The position numbers were made by a program, and so were the translations under genes. This document shows, piece by piece, positions 9,088-14,519 of a DNA stretch of 14,519 nt. This stretch comes from Pseudomonadota bacterium (GTDB lineage: Bacteria > Pseudomonadota > Gammaproteobacteria > Burkholderiales > Burkholderiaceae_D). Every line of letters begins with the position of its first letter. Position 1 is the first letter of the stretch. The notes beneath the pieces were generated by a model that ran no database searches, had not been told where the DNA came from, and saw only the letters and a program-made list of their open reading frames with translations. Location: NCBI GenBank assembly GCA_018241865.1, contig JAFECY010000082.1, forward strand, positions 1 to 14,519. The letters run 5' to 3'.

Positions 9088-9114
9088 CTGATGATCAGGC
9101 ATGCCGTGCTGATC
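9088..9114. repeat. Clustered CTGAT palindromes in the NRPS leader
   Basis: CTGATGATCAG (9088-9098) is a perfect palindrome around a central G. Its right half, GATCAG, pairs again with CTGATC at 9109-9114 across ten bases, so three half-sites lie within 27 bases. It sits 68 bases upstream of the NRPS start and could be an operator or an RNA hairpin in the untranslated leader. Short palindromes also arise by chance. Confidence 0.3.
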
Positions 9115-9144
9115 TACCCACAATGTGCAAACTTATCATTATGT

Positions 9145-9178
9145 TGCAGTGCAGTATAAAGAATTTCGCTGCACCGCA
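9145..9178. promoter_or_regulatory. Inverted repeat, candidate operator
   Basis: The left arm TGCAGTGCAG (9145-9154) and right arm CTGCACCGCA (9169-9178) are reverse complements with one mismatch, separated by 14 AT-rich bases. The left arm overlaps TATACT on the minus strand (9153-9158), a possible -10 element for the NRPS, although I find no convincing -35 for it. The position and symmetry suit a dimeric regulator; which family cannot be told from this window. Confidence 0.4.
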
Positions 9179-9237
9179 CCATAAGAAAAGAGCAATTTTT
9201 TCTGTCATTTAACGAGTTCAGCACAGCTATTTCACAA

Positions 9238-9267
9238 TTGACAATTACAAGAACTCGCGACTACCAT
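9238..9267 (+). promoter_or_regulatory. Candidate sigma-70 promoter of the helper operon
   Basis: TTGACA (9238-9243) is a perfect -35 consensus and TACCAT (9262-9267) matches four of six -10 positions, with an 18-base spacer. Transcription would begin near 9275, leaving a leader of about 105 bases before the MbtH start at 9382. Prediction by eye only. Confidence 0.4.
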
Positions 9268-9381
9268 CTTGCACCAAAGAAATGAGCAAAGACAACGCCT
9301 ATCCTCGCCCGTTGCAAACGGCATACGGATCGTGACCTTTGCCCAAACAAGGCCGCATCAGAGGCCACAGGAGACCGCACC

Positions 9382-9606
9382 ATGAGCATAGCCGCCGCGA
9401 CCGACACCGCGCTGTATAAAGTAATCGTCAATCAAGAGGAGCAGTATTCCCTCTGGCCCGCCCACAAGCCCAGCGCGCCGGGATGGCGAGATGCCGGCAG
9501 CATGGGCAGCGAGGTAGAATGCCTCGCCTATATCAAGGAAATCTGGACCGACATGCGCCCGCGCGCCCTGCGCGACATGATGGCCGATCAGCAGGATCAA
9601 CAGTAA
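9382..9606 (+). CDS. MbtH-like NRPS accessory protein
   Basis: A 74-residue cytoplasmic protein that binds the N-terminal part of adenylation domains and helps them fold or activate amino acids. The family signature is complete: NQEEQYSLWP (17-26), PGWRDAG (33-39), then ECLAYIKEIWTDMRPRALR (45-63), with the three conserved tryptophans (Trp25, Trp35, Trp55). Length is typical for the family. AGGAG at 9369-9373 lies eight bases before the ATG. It is the first gene of a plus-strand operon divergent from the NRPS, and the likely client is the NRPS A domains, particularly the Tyr-type A2. Its TAA stop is followed by the thioesterase gene in the same reading frame. Confidence 0.97.
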   Translation: MSIAAATDTALYKVIVNQEEQYSLWPAHKPSAPGWRDAGSMGSEVECLAYIKEIWTDMRPRALRDMMADQQDQQ

Positions 9607-9660
9607 GGCCACCCAGCGGCGGCCGGAAAATCAACTACGCGCTACCGCACACCGCTATCG

Positions 9661-10410
9661 ATGCACGCACCAGCCAACCACACCTTCCTGCGCCCGCGCC
9701 CTGCCCTCAATCCGCGTCTGCGTCTGATCTGCTTTCCCTATGCCGGCGGCTCCGCCACTGTGTACCACCCTTGGGCTGCTGCCGTTCCGGCCGATATCGA
9801 ACTGATCGCCGTGCAATACCCCGGCCGCGCCACCCGCCTGCGCGAAGCGCCCTGCACCGATCTCGCCGCGCTGCTGGACGATATCGAACGCGCCATTCCG
9901 CCCCTGCTCGACCGCCCCTTTGCCTTCTTCGGTCACAGCATGGGCGCCACCGTCGCCTACGAATTAGCGCGTCGCCTGCAACTTGCCGGCAAGCCCTTGC
10001 CGCAATACCTGTTCTTATCCGGCCGCAGCGCACCACAATTGCCTGTCACACGCAAACCGATCCACGCTTTGCCGGAAGGCGAGTTCCTCGACGCCATGCG
10101 CAACATGAACGGCACGCCGGCGGAAATTCTCGAACACCGCGAACTCATGGAGATGATGCTGCCCATCATCCGTGCCGATTTTCAGGCGCTGGAAACCTGG
10201 CAGCATCACGACGCACCCATGCTCGCTATCCCGATGTCGATGTTCGGCGGCATCGCCGACGCCGCCGTACCGATGGAAAACCTCGACGCTTGGAGCGCCT
10301 GCACCAGCGGGAAAATGAAGCGCCACATGTTCCCCGGCGATCATTTTTTCCTGCATCAACACTACCCGGCCATGCTCAACATCATCACGCGAGCGCTCGA
10401 CAGTGCATGA
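9661..10410 (+). CDS. Type II thioesterase (alpha/beta-hydrolase, NRPS editing)
   Basis: A 249-residue stand-alone thioesterase of the GrsT/RifR type. Such enzymes hydrolyse wrong or stalled acyl groups, for example acetyl from mis-primed carriers, off the phosphopantetheine arms of NRPS. The fold begins with LICFPYAGGSATVYHPW (22-38); the nucleophile elbow is GHSMG with Ser93; the acid is Asp200 in GGIAD; the base is His228 in GDHFF. The triad and length fit the family. The ATG at 9661 is the only ATG/GTG/TTG candidate in the stretch after the mbtH stop, which is 54 bases upstream, and no clear Shine-Dalgarno precedes it, so translation may be coupled to mbtH. The next gene starts inside its last codons. 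It is not a fused product-releasing TE domain, so chain release must be encoded elsewhere. Confidence 0.95.
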   Translation: MHAPANHTFLRPRPALNPRLRLICFPYAGGSATVYHPWAAAVPADIELIAVQYPGRATRLREAPCTDLAALLDDIERAIPPLLDRPFAFFGHSMGATVAYELARRLQLAGKPLPQYLFLSGRSAPQLPVTRKPIHALPEGEFLDAMRNMNGTPAEILEHRELMEMMLPIIRADFQALETWQHHDAPMLAIPMSMFGGIADAAVPMENLDAWSACTSGKMKRHMFPGDHFFLHQHYPAMLNIITRALDSA

Positions 10411-11143
10411 TCCTGCCCTTCTAGCCGCGCTGGAGCGCCAACCTCACGTCTGGTACGCCTGGTCTGAGCGCATGCCGCTACCGGCACTGGCCGAGCGTTA
10501 TCTGTCCTTGCTAGATGCAGAAGAAACCGCGCGCTACCACCGCTTCTATTTCGACAAAGACCGTCAACATTACCTCGCTGCCCACGCCCTGCTGCGCCTG
10601 ACGCTGTCGCGCTATGCGCCGCTACACCCGCAAGCATGGCGTTTCGAGCGCGGGGCGAAAGGCAAACCCGACATCGCCGCCGACATGGGGCTGCCGCGCC
10701 TGCGTTTCAATCTCAGCCATACCCAAGGACTGGTCGCCTGCGTCATCGCGCTGGACTGCCGCTGCGGCATCGACGTGGAACACCAACGCAGCATGCGCGA
10801 CATGCACGGCGTCGCGGAAACAGTATTCTCGACAGCGGAAATCGCTTGGCTGCGAACGCAACCGGAAGAAAAACAAGCGGAAACTTTCTTCACCTTCTGG
10901 ACTTTGAAAGAAGCCTATATCAAGGCCACCGGCGAAGGCTTGTCAGCACCGCTGCAAAATATCAGCTTCGATATTGCCAACCCATCGATTGCCGTGACGT
11001 TCGGGCAAGCGGTTGCGGATGAAACCGCGCACTGGACGCTGCAGCACTGGAAACTAGCGAACGGCCATCAACTTGCTGTTGCCGCCGATATGCGTACTAT
11101 CGGAGCGACGCAAATGCATGAATGGGATTTATCCGCAAAATAG
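10403..11143 (+). CDS. Sfp-type 4'-phosphopantetheinyl transferase
   Basis: A 246-residue enzyme that transfers phosphopantetheine from CoA to carrier-domain serines (here Ser641, Ser1695 and Ser2746 of the NRPS). Signature motifs are present in order: FNLSHTQGLVACVIA (102-116), the metal-binding CGIDVE with Asp124 and Glu126, and FWTLKEAYIKATGEGL (165-180) with Glu170 and Lys174. Length agrees with Sfp/Gsp rather than the short AcpS type. I take the GTG at 10403 as start: it overlaps the thioesterase end by eight bases, a layout typical of translational coupling. The next in-frame ATG (10472) would remove 23 residues. Third gene of the helper operon. Confidence 0.95.
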   Translation: MHDPALLAALERQPHVWYAWSERMPLPALAERYLSLLDAEETARYHRFYFDKDRQHYLAAHALLRLTLSRYAPLHPQAWRFERGAKGKPDIAADMGLPRLRFNLSHTQGLVACVIALDCRCGIDVEHQRSMRDMHGVAETVFSTAEIAWLRTQPEEKQAETFFTFWTLKEAYIKATGEGLSAPLQNISFDIANPSIAVTFGQAVADETAHWTLQHWKLANGHQLAVAADMRTIGATQMHEWDLSAK

Positions 11144-11157
11144 ATTGCAGCACTAGC

Positions 11158-11182
11158 CGGCTTTCAGCCGCACTTTTCGCTT
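11158..11182 (+). terminator. Weak candidate terminator after the helper operon
   Basis: CGGCT and AGCCG (11158-11162 and 11166-11170) can pair around a three-base loop, followed shortly by CACTTTTCGCTTT. The stem is only five pairs and the T tract is interrupted, so this is a tentative call, supported by its position 15 bases after the PPTase stop. Confidence 0.3.
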
Positions 11183-11243
11183 TACACGGCCAATTTTCAG
11201 GGCACAAGAATAAACGTATCTCTACATTAAAGGATGGTAAAAA

Positions 11244-12344
11244 ATGAAACGAATAATTCCATGGTGCGCAATGATTTCTGCACCGATAATTTTTACCGGC
11301 TGCTTGGCGACCTCGCCATTAACAGAGGCAAACATCGGCCGAGAGCAACCTTTAGTAGATTTGGTCATGTCCAGCCAAGTGACTGGAAATACTATGCTGC
11401 CATATTACGAAACAACAAAATCTGTATTCTGCGGACTATTGCCGTTGACTAGTGTCGCTGCGGAAAAGGCAATTACCAAAACGCTGCAAGAAGGGGTGGA
11501 CGTCAATCAACGCTGTCGCCCTGATGCCGGAGACTATGGATTACCTTTGGATGTCATTGTTCGCTGGATCGGCTATTCAAGTGAACCCGGCGCGAACTAT
11601 GATCTCGTCAAAATTAAGCAATTCATTTCTCGCGCAGAGATTTTGCTCCAGCGAGGCGCTAAAACTGCTCATTTCGCGATAAAACAAGATGCGCAAAAAT
11701 CGGACGGCATGACGATGAGTATGAATGATGTCTTAAAAGAAGCCTCGACATTTACCGACGCCGTCGTTGCGCAAAAAAAATACAGCGAACAAATCCGGCG
11801 CGAAGCGGAGCAGAAGAAATTTTTCAATCTAGAAGCAATCGCCGCAGCACTGCAAATCGTCGGAATGGCGGCGAATAATTACGCGGCATCGCGCGGGGGA
11901 TTGGCGGTCGCTCCAGCTTTGATTCGCCCCGTTAACGTGGATACCGCGGCAGTAACTGCTGCAAAGGCCACATCGCAACCAATCCCTGCAACCAAGTCAC
12001 AAAGCCTCCCTGCTACCGCAGGACTGCAATCCGGCAAGGCAACGTCTAACGGCACAGAAGGTAAGGACATTTACGAGCCAAACCCGGACTTCGGCGGCAG
12101 GATATGGTTCTACGGCGGAGGTGAAGGACGTCGAAAACCGGTTTCAAATCGTGCTGACGCATGCCAACAGGCGGAGCGAGACAGAGAAGAACAAATAGCG
12201 ATCAACGCACGCGATCGCCGCGATTCCGGCGTCGAACGGCGATCTGCCTGCGCGTGCAGCTACAGCGCCAGAAATGACGCGTGGTTCTGCAGAGTGTGGT
12301 ACTTACCGAAAAACAGCGGTGCTATGCAATCATCAACGCGATAA
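11244..12344 (+). CDS. Predicted lipoprotein with ankyrin-like segment and Cys-rich C-terminus, unknown function
   Basis: 366 residues; I do not recognise a named family. The N-terminus is a lipoprotein signal: Lys2-Arg3, a hydrophobic stretch, then IIFTGC with Cys20 as the lipidated residue, so the protein should be membrane-anchored on the periplasmic side. Residues about 72-140 look ankyrin-like (LQEGVDVNQR, PLDVIV, AEILLQRGAKT). Residues 172-200 are charged and helical, 230-275 form a low-complexity Ala/Thr/Ser/Pro linker, and the tail has four cysteines (307, 336, 338, 349) in the arrangement C-x28-C-x-C-x10-C followed by WYLP. AGGA at 11231-11234 supports the ATG at 11244 over the out-of-frame ATG at 11234. 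Base composition is visibly more AT-rich than the NRPS locus, suggesting a separate origin. No link to lipopeptide synthesis is evident. Confidence 0.75.
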   Translation: MKRIIPWCAMISAPIIFTGCLATSPLTEANIGREQPLVDLVMSSQVTGNTMLPYYETTKSVFCGLLPLTSVAAEKAITKTLQEGVDVNQRCRPDAGDYGLPLDVIVRWIGYSSEPGANYDLVKIKQFISRAEILLQRGAKTAHFAIKQDAQKSDGMTMSMNDVLKEASTFTDAVVAQKKYSEQIRREAEQKKFFNLEAIAAALQIVGMAANNYAASRGGLAVAPALIRPVNVDTAAVTAAKATSQPIPATKSQSLPATAGLQSGKATSNGTEGKDIYEPNPDFGGRIWFYGGGEGRRKPVSNRADACQQAERDREEQIAINARDRRDSGVERRSACACSYSARNDAWFCRVWYLPKNSGAMQSSTR

Positions 12345-12443
12345 TTATGTTCTGCTGATGGTGGTGAAGTGCATCTCGACGTAGTCAGTTCAGTACAACA
12401 TCTACGTCTAGATCACCCTCTGCCCGCTCGCATCAAAAAATGG

Positions 12444-12449
12444 TATAAA
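12444..12449 (+). promoter_or_regulatory. Possible -10 element upstream of the 12520 gene
   Basis: TATAAA follows an A-rich stretch in the gap after the lipoprotein gene. The best -35 at the right distance (CTGCCC) is poor, so this is only a weak promoter candidate. Confidence 0.22.
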
Positions 12450-12472
12450 GTTACCCATCAGACATTTTTCTT

Positions 12473-12496
12473 GCCGACGATGTGCGCATCGTCGGC
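12473..12496 (+). repeat. Perfect 10-bp stem-loop in the leader of the 12520 gene
   Basis: GCCGACGATG (12473-12482) and CATCGTCGGC (12487-12496) are exact reverse complements around the loop TGCG. On the plus strand no T tract follows, and on the minus strand the stem is followed by an A-rich run, so it is a poor intrinsic terminator in both directions. It ends 23 bases before the ATG at 12520. It may be a leader-RNA hairpin, a protein-binding palindrome, or an upstream transcription barrier. Confidence 0.6.
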
Positions 12497-12519
12497 ATAC
12501 AGGAATACCGGAGTTTGTC

Positions 12520-12933
12520 ATGAAAGATCTCCCTTTCGAGAAAGTATCGCCTGCTGAGGCGAAAGCGGCCACCGATCTGGAGTTGGATGCACCTAAGCCG
12601 CCAGCAAGACATTTTTCGCCGCAACGCGAGGGACGGGAACCGCAGCGTCCAGATGTAAAGGAGTTGTTTCCTTGGATACAGCAATTGCCGCCAGATGTAC
12701 GTCCCAAAGCGTTGATTGTGCAGTATGCACGCATCGCCAATAAGCTGGCGAAGCTCTGGAAACAGCCGGTCGCGTGTGAGAAATATTTTAATGAATTGAT
12801 GCTGGACGAGCGCGGCGACCGCAAAGGTTTTCCGCCCGAGGTGGCATTGGAACTGGCTGCCTTGCAGGGGTATTTCAGCACCCATGTGATGGTGCATCAC
12901 TTCGGTGTATGGGGTGAGCGCATCGGCGAGTAA
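12520..12933 (+). CDS. Small hypothetical protein
   Basis: 137 residues; I do not recognise the family. No signal peptide or membrane segment is visible, so it is probably cytoplasmic. The N-terminal 45 residues are charged and Pro-rich and look disordered. The rest (about 46-137) looks compact and helical: LFPWIQQLPPDVRPKALIVQ, then IANKLAKLWKQPVACEKYF, and an end with VMVHHFGVWGERIG. GGAG at 12510-12513 lies six bases before the ATG. Codon use and GC content match the GC-rich genes here. It converges with the ankyrin gene (34 bases between stops) and follows a strong stem-loop, so it is probably its own transcription unit. Confidence 0.75.
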   Translation: MKDLPFEKVSPAEAKAATDLELDAPKPPARHFSPQREGREPQRPDVKELFPWIQQLPPDVRPKALIVQYARIANKLAKLWKQPVACEKYFNELMLDERGDRKGFPPEVALELAALQGYFSTHVMVHHFGVWGERIGE

Positions 12934-12967
12934 TTGCTGAATAAGCGCACGGCTCCCTCTCCCTGCC

Positions 12968-13636
12968 TTACATTTTGCCGGCCTTCTTCAGGCGGTAAGT
13001 CAATCCTTCCGCAATATCTTTGAATCCGAACTGGTTGGCGAAGTCGATGGCTGTCAAGCCAGCTTCGTTGCGCAAGGTCGCGTCGGCTCCGCCGTCGAGC
13101 AACAACTTGACCGTCAGGATATGGCCGCCGCGCGCGGCCATCATCATGGGCGTCGTTTTGTTAGGCGATTCGGCGTTGATATCCGCGCCTTTTTTCATCA
13201 GCATTTGCGCGATTTCGTTGTTGCCAATGGCGGCAGCGTAATGCAACGCGGTCCAACCGGAGCGATTGACCGCTGCACCTTTGTTCAACAGTGTTTCCAC
13301 CGCGCCTTGGTTCCCTTTGAACGCGGCGATCATCAACACGTTGTCACCGTTGCGCGCTTTGACTTCGAGATCGATATTGGGCTGATTGAGCAACAGTTTG
13401 AATATTTTCGTCGAGCCTTCACGCAGGGCGAGCATCAAGCCGGTTTCACCACGCTCTTCTTCGATCAAATTGGGGTCGAGTCCACGATTGAGCAGAGAAG
13501 TCATCGATTCGACATTGTCGGTCTTGATCGCGTTGAAAAAATCTTCATAGGCGCCGGCGTGTGCAAGCGGCGACAAACAGAGCATCAACGCCAGCAAATA
13601 AAAATGGCGTCGAATAAAACAAGAAAGGAGCGTCAT
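12968..13636 (-). CDS. Secreted ankyrin-repeat protein
   Basis: 222 residues with an N-terminal signal peptide (Arg9-Arg10, hydrophobic 12-23, cleavage after AHA at 25-27), so probably periplasmic. The mature part is built of about six ankyrin repeats, with clear units starting near 64 (GETGLMLA), 97 (GDNVLMIA), 127 (GWTALHYA), 160 (KTTPMMMA) and 193 (GLTAIDFA), each followed by a helix ending in LL.KGA or a variant. The family binds other proteins; the partner is unknown. I choose the ATG at 13636: its ATGA overlaps the tatD stop by four bases, and a signal peptide follows directly. An in-frame start further upstream (13753) would bury the signal peptide behind sequence encoded by tatD. No clear Shine-Dalgarno, so translation is probably coupled to tatD. 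Confidence 0.9.
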   Translation of the reverse strand: MTLLSCFIRRHFYLLALMLCLSPLAHAGAYEDFFNAIKTDNVESMTSLLNRGLDPNLIEEERGETGLMLALREGSTKIFKLLLNQPNIDLEVKARNGDNVLMIAAFKGNQGAVETLLNKGAAVNRSGWTALHYAAAIGNNEIAQMLMKKGADINAESPNKTTPMMMAARGGHILTVKLLLDGGADATLRNEAGLTAIDFANQFGFKDIAEGLTYRLKKAGKM

Positions 13637-14421
13637 AGCGGTGGTCGTGCAGTCTTGAATAAGGTGAAAAAATTTTCGCTGGTTTGCCGGCCGACCTGCT
13701 CTAGCGGAACATCTTTGATCCGCGCAATGTATTCGGCGACATGCCGAACCCAAGCTGGTTCGTTGGTCTTACCGCGATGTGGCATCGGTGCCAGATAAGG
13801 CGAGTCGGTTTCGATCAGCATTTTTTCCAGCGGCACTTGCAGCGCCACCGCTTGCAACTCTTTCGCGCTCTTGAAGGTGACGATGCCGGAAAAAGAAATG
13901 TAGAAACCCATTTCCATCGCCGCGTTGGCCACGGCTTGCGATTCGGTGAAGCAGTGCATGACGCCGCCTGGGCCGCCTGCTTGGGTGCCTGCCCCTTCTT
14001 CGCGCATGATGCGTATGGTGTCTTCGGATGCGGCGCGGGTGTGGATAATCAACGGCTTACCGGTCGCGCGCGCAACGCGGATATGAATACGAAAACGCTC
14101 TCGCTGCCATTCCAAGTCGCCTTCGAGCCGGTAATAATCCAGTCCGGTTTCGCCGATGGCGACGATCTTGGGATGGTCAGCCAGCCGCACGAGTTCTTCG
14201 ACGCTAGGCTCGGGCGTATCGGGATAATCGGGGTGAACGCCGATCGAGGCAAAGATATGCGCATGCTGTTCCGCTAATTGCAGGACGCGGGGGAAACCCG
14301 GCAGATCGACCGACACGCACAAGGCATGGCTGACTTGGTTCTCGCGCATGTTGGCCAGAATTTCGGGCAGACGTTGCGCCAGATCGGGGAAATCGATGTG
14401 ACAGTGAGAATCGATGAACAT
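13633..14421 (-). CDS. TatD-family metal-dependent hydrolase (DNase-like)
   Basis: 262 residues, the normal length of the TatD/YcfH family, which adopts a TIM-barrel fold and acts as a metal-dependent nuclease or hydrolase in the cytoplasm. Metal ligands are visible: HCH near the start (His6, His8 in MFIDSHCHID), Glu91 in GETGLDYY, His127 in IIHTRA, His156 in MHCFTE, and Asp206 in ETDSPYLAP. The ATG at 14421 gives the canonical N-terminus; an in-frame GTG at 14445 would add eight residues unlike the family. The stop overlaps the start of the ankyrin gene (ATGA), so the two form one operon. A short insertion rich in Gly (about 143-153) precedes the MHCF motif. It looks like chromosomal housekeeping DNA. 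Confidence 0.95.
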   Translation of the reverse strand: MFIDSHCHIDFPDLAQRLPEILANMRENQVSHALCVSVDLPGFPRVLQLAEQHAHIFASIGVHPDYPDTPEPSVEELVRLADHPKIVAIGETGLDYYRLEGDLEWQRERFRIHIRVARATGKPLIIHTRAASEDTIRIMREEGAGTQAGGPGGVMHCFTESQAVANAAMEMGFYISFSGIVTFKSAKELQAVALQVPLEKMLIETDSPYLAPMPHRGKTNEPAWVRHVAEYIARIKDVPLEQVGRQTSENFFTLFKTARPPL

Positions 14422-14451
14422 GGCGCTATTGTACCTTCGCGCCACCGTTCT

Positions 14452-14519
14452 TTATGCGCCGGCAACGCGTTTGCCCGCGACCGGAACGCCATCGTCAGAG
14501 CGTATGCGTCGCGCGCACC
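14452..14519 (-). CDS. Possible 3' end of an upstream gene
   Basis: Entering from the right edge, one minus-strand frame reads CARRIRSDDGVPVAGKRVAGA and then stops with TAA at 14452-14454, 30 bases before the tatD start. Its composition would suit a C-terminal tail, and TatD/YcfH genes often follow other genes closely. Twenty-one codons are too few to be sure, and another minus-strand frame is also open here. Confidence 0.25.
   Translation of the reverse strand, partial: CARRIRSDDGVPVAGKRVAGA

Larger units (their letters stand above)
9021..9381. promoter_or_regulatory. Divergent intergenic region between NRPS and helper operon
   Basis: These 361 bases contain no gene that I can support. The centre (about 9120-9260) is clearly more AT-rich than the flanking coding DNA, as expected for back-to-back promoters. 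It must hold the minus-strand promoter for the NRPS and, most simply, the plus-strand promoter for mbtH-thioesterase-PPTase. Two inverted repeats, described separately, lie on the NRPS side. No riboswitch or transcription-factor gene is visible. Confidence 0.75.

Noticed and set aside
9661..10410. Thioesterase as product-releasing TE
   Set aside because: It is a free-standing RifR/GrsT-like type II enzyme in a divergent operon; release is normally done by a domain fused to the last module, which is outside the window.
13041..13753. Longer ankyrin protein starting at 13753
   Set aside because: The extra N-terminal residues are encoded inside tatD and would place the hydrophobic signal segment internally; the ATG at 13636 gives a proper signal peptide.
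14422..14445. GTG start for the TatD protein at 14445
   Set aside because: The canonical family N-terminus MFIDSHCHID begins at the ATG at 14421; the extra eight residues are not family-like.
1..14519. CRISPR array, tRNA, rRNA or insertion sequence
   Set aside because: I saw no regularly spaced direct repeats, no cloverleaf-like sequence, no transposase motif and no terminal inverted repeats with target duplications.

Overview
The window looks like Gram-negative, GC-rich betaproteobacterial DNA. I infer Burkholderiales, probably Oxalobacteraceae, from the TatD/ankyrin neighbourhood, the periplasmic signal peptides and the protein style; no rRNA or marker gene is present to prove it. Two parts can be told apart: a lipopeptide biosynthesis locus (about 1-11143) and a flank of accessory and housekeeping genes (about 11144-14519).

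The dominant feature is one giant reading frame on the minus strand. It starts at 9020 and runs off the left edge with no in-frame stop, giving at least 3006 codons. It encodes a non-ribosomal peptide synthetase with the order FAAL - carrier - C - A1 - PCP - C - A2 - PCP - C(partial). A fatty acid is therefore activated as acyl-AMP, loaded on a carrier protein, and acylates the first amino acid. Reading the specificity pockets by hand gives a Gln/Glu-like code for A1 (DAWQFGLINK) and a Tyr-like code for A2 (DASTTAAVCK). The predicted start of the product is fatty acyl-(Gln or Glu)-Tyr-X..., an N-acylated lipopeptide whose remaining modules, release domain, export and regulation lie outside the window.

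A 361-bp non-coding region (9021-9381) separates this gene from a divergent three-gene helper operon on the plus strand: an MbtH-like protein, a type II thioesterase and an Sfp-type phosphopantetheinyl transferase. These supply an adenylation-domain partner, a repair enzyme for mis-primed carriers, and the enzyme that converts apo- to holo-carriers. The intergenic region holds two inverted-repeat structures and a plausible sigma-70 promoter, so the two units may be co-regulated.

Beyond the helper operon the DNA becomes visibly more AT-rich. It carries a predicted lipoprotein of unknown function (ankyrin-like segment, Cys-rich tail) and a small conserved-looking hypothetical protein preceded by a perfect 10-bp stem-loop. 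On the minus strand follow a secreted ankyrin-repeat protein and a TatD-family metal-dependent hydrolase that overlap by four bases. The last 98 bases may hold the 3' end of one further gene. I saw no tRNA, rRNA, CRISPR array or insertion sequence.
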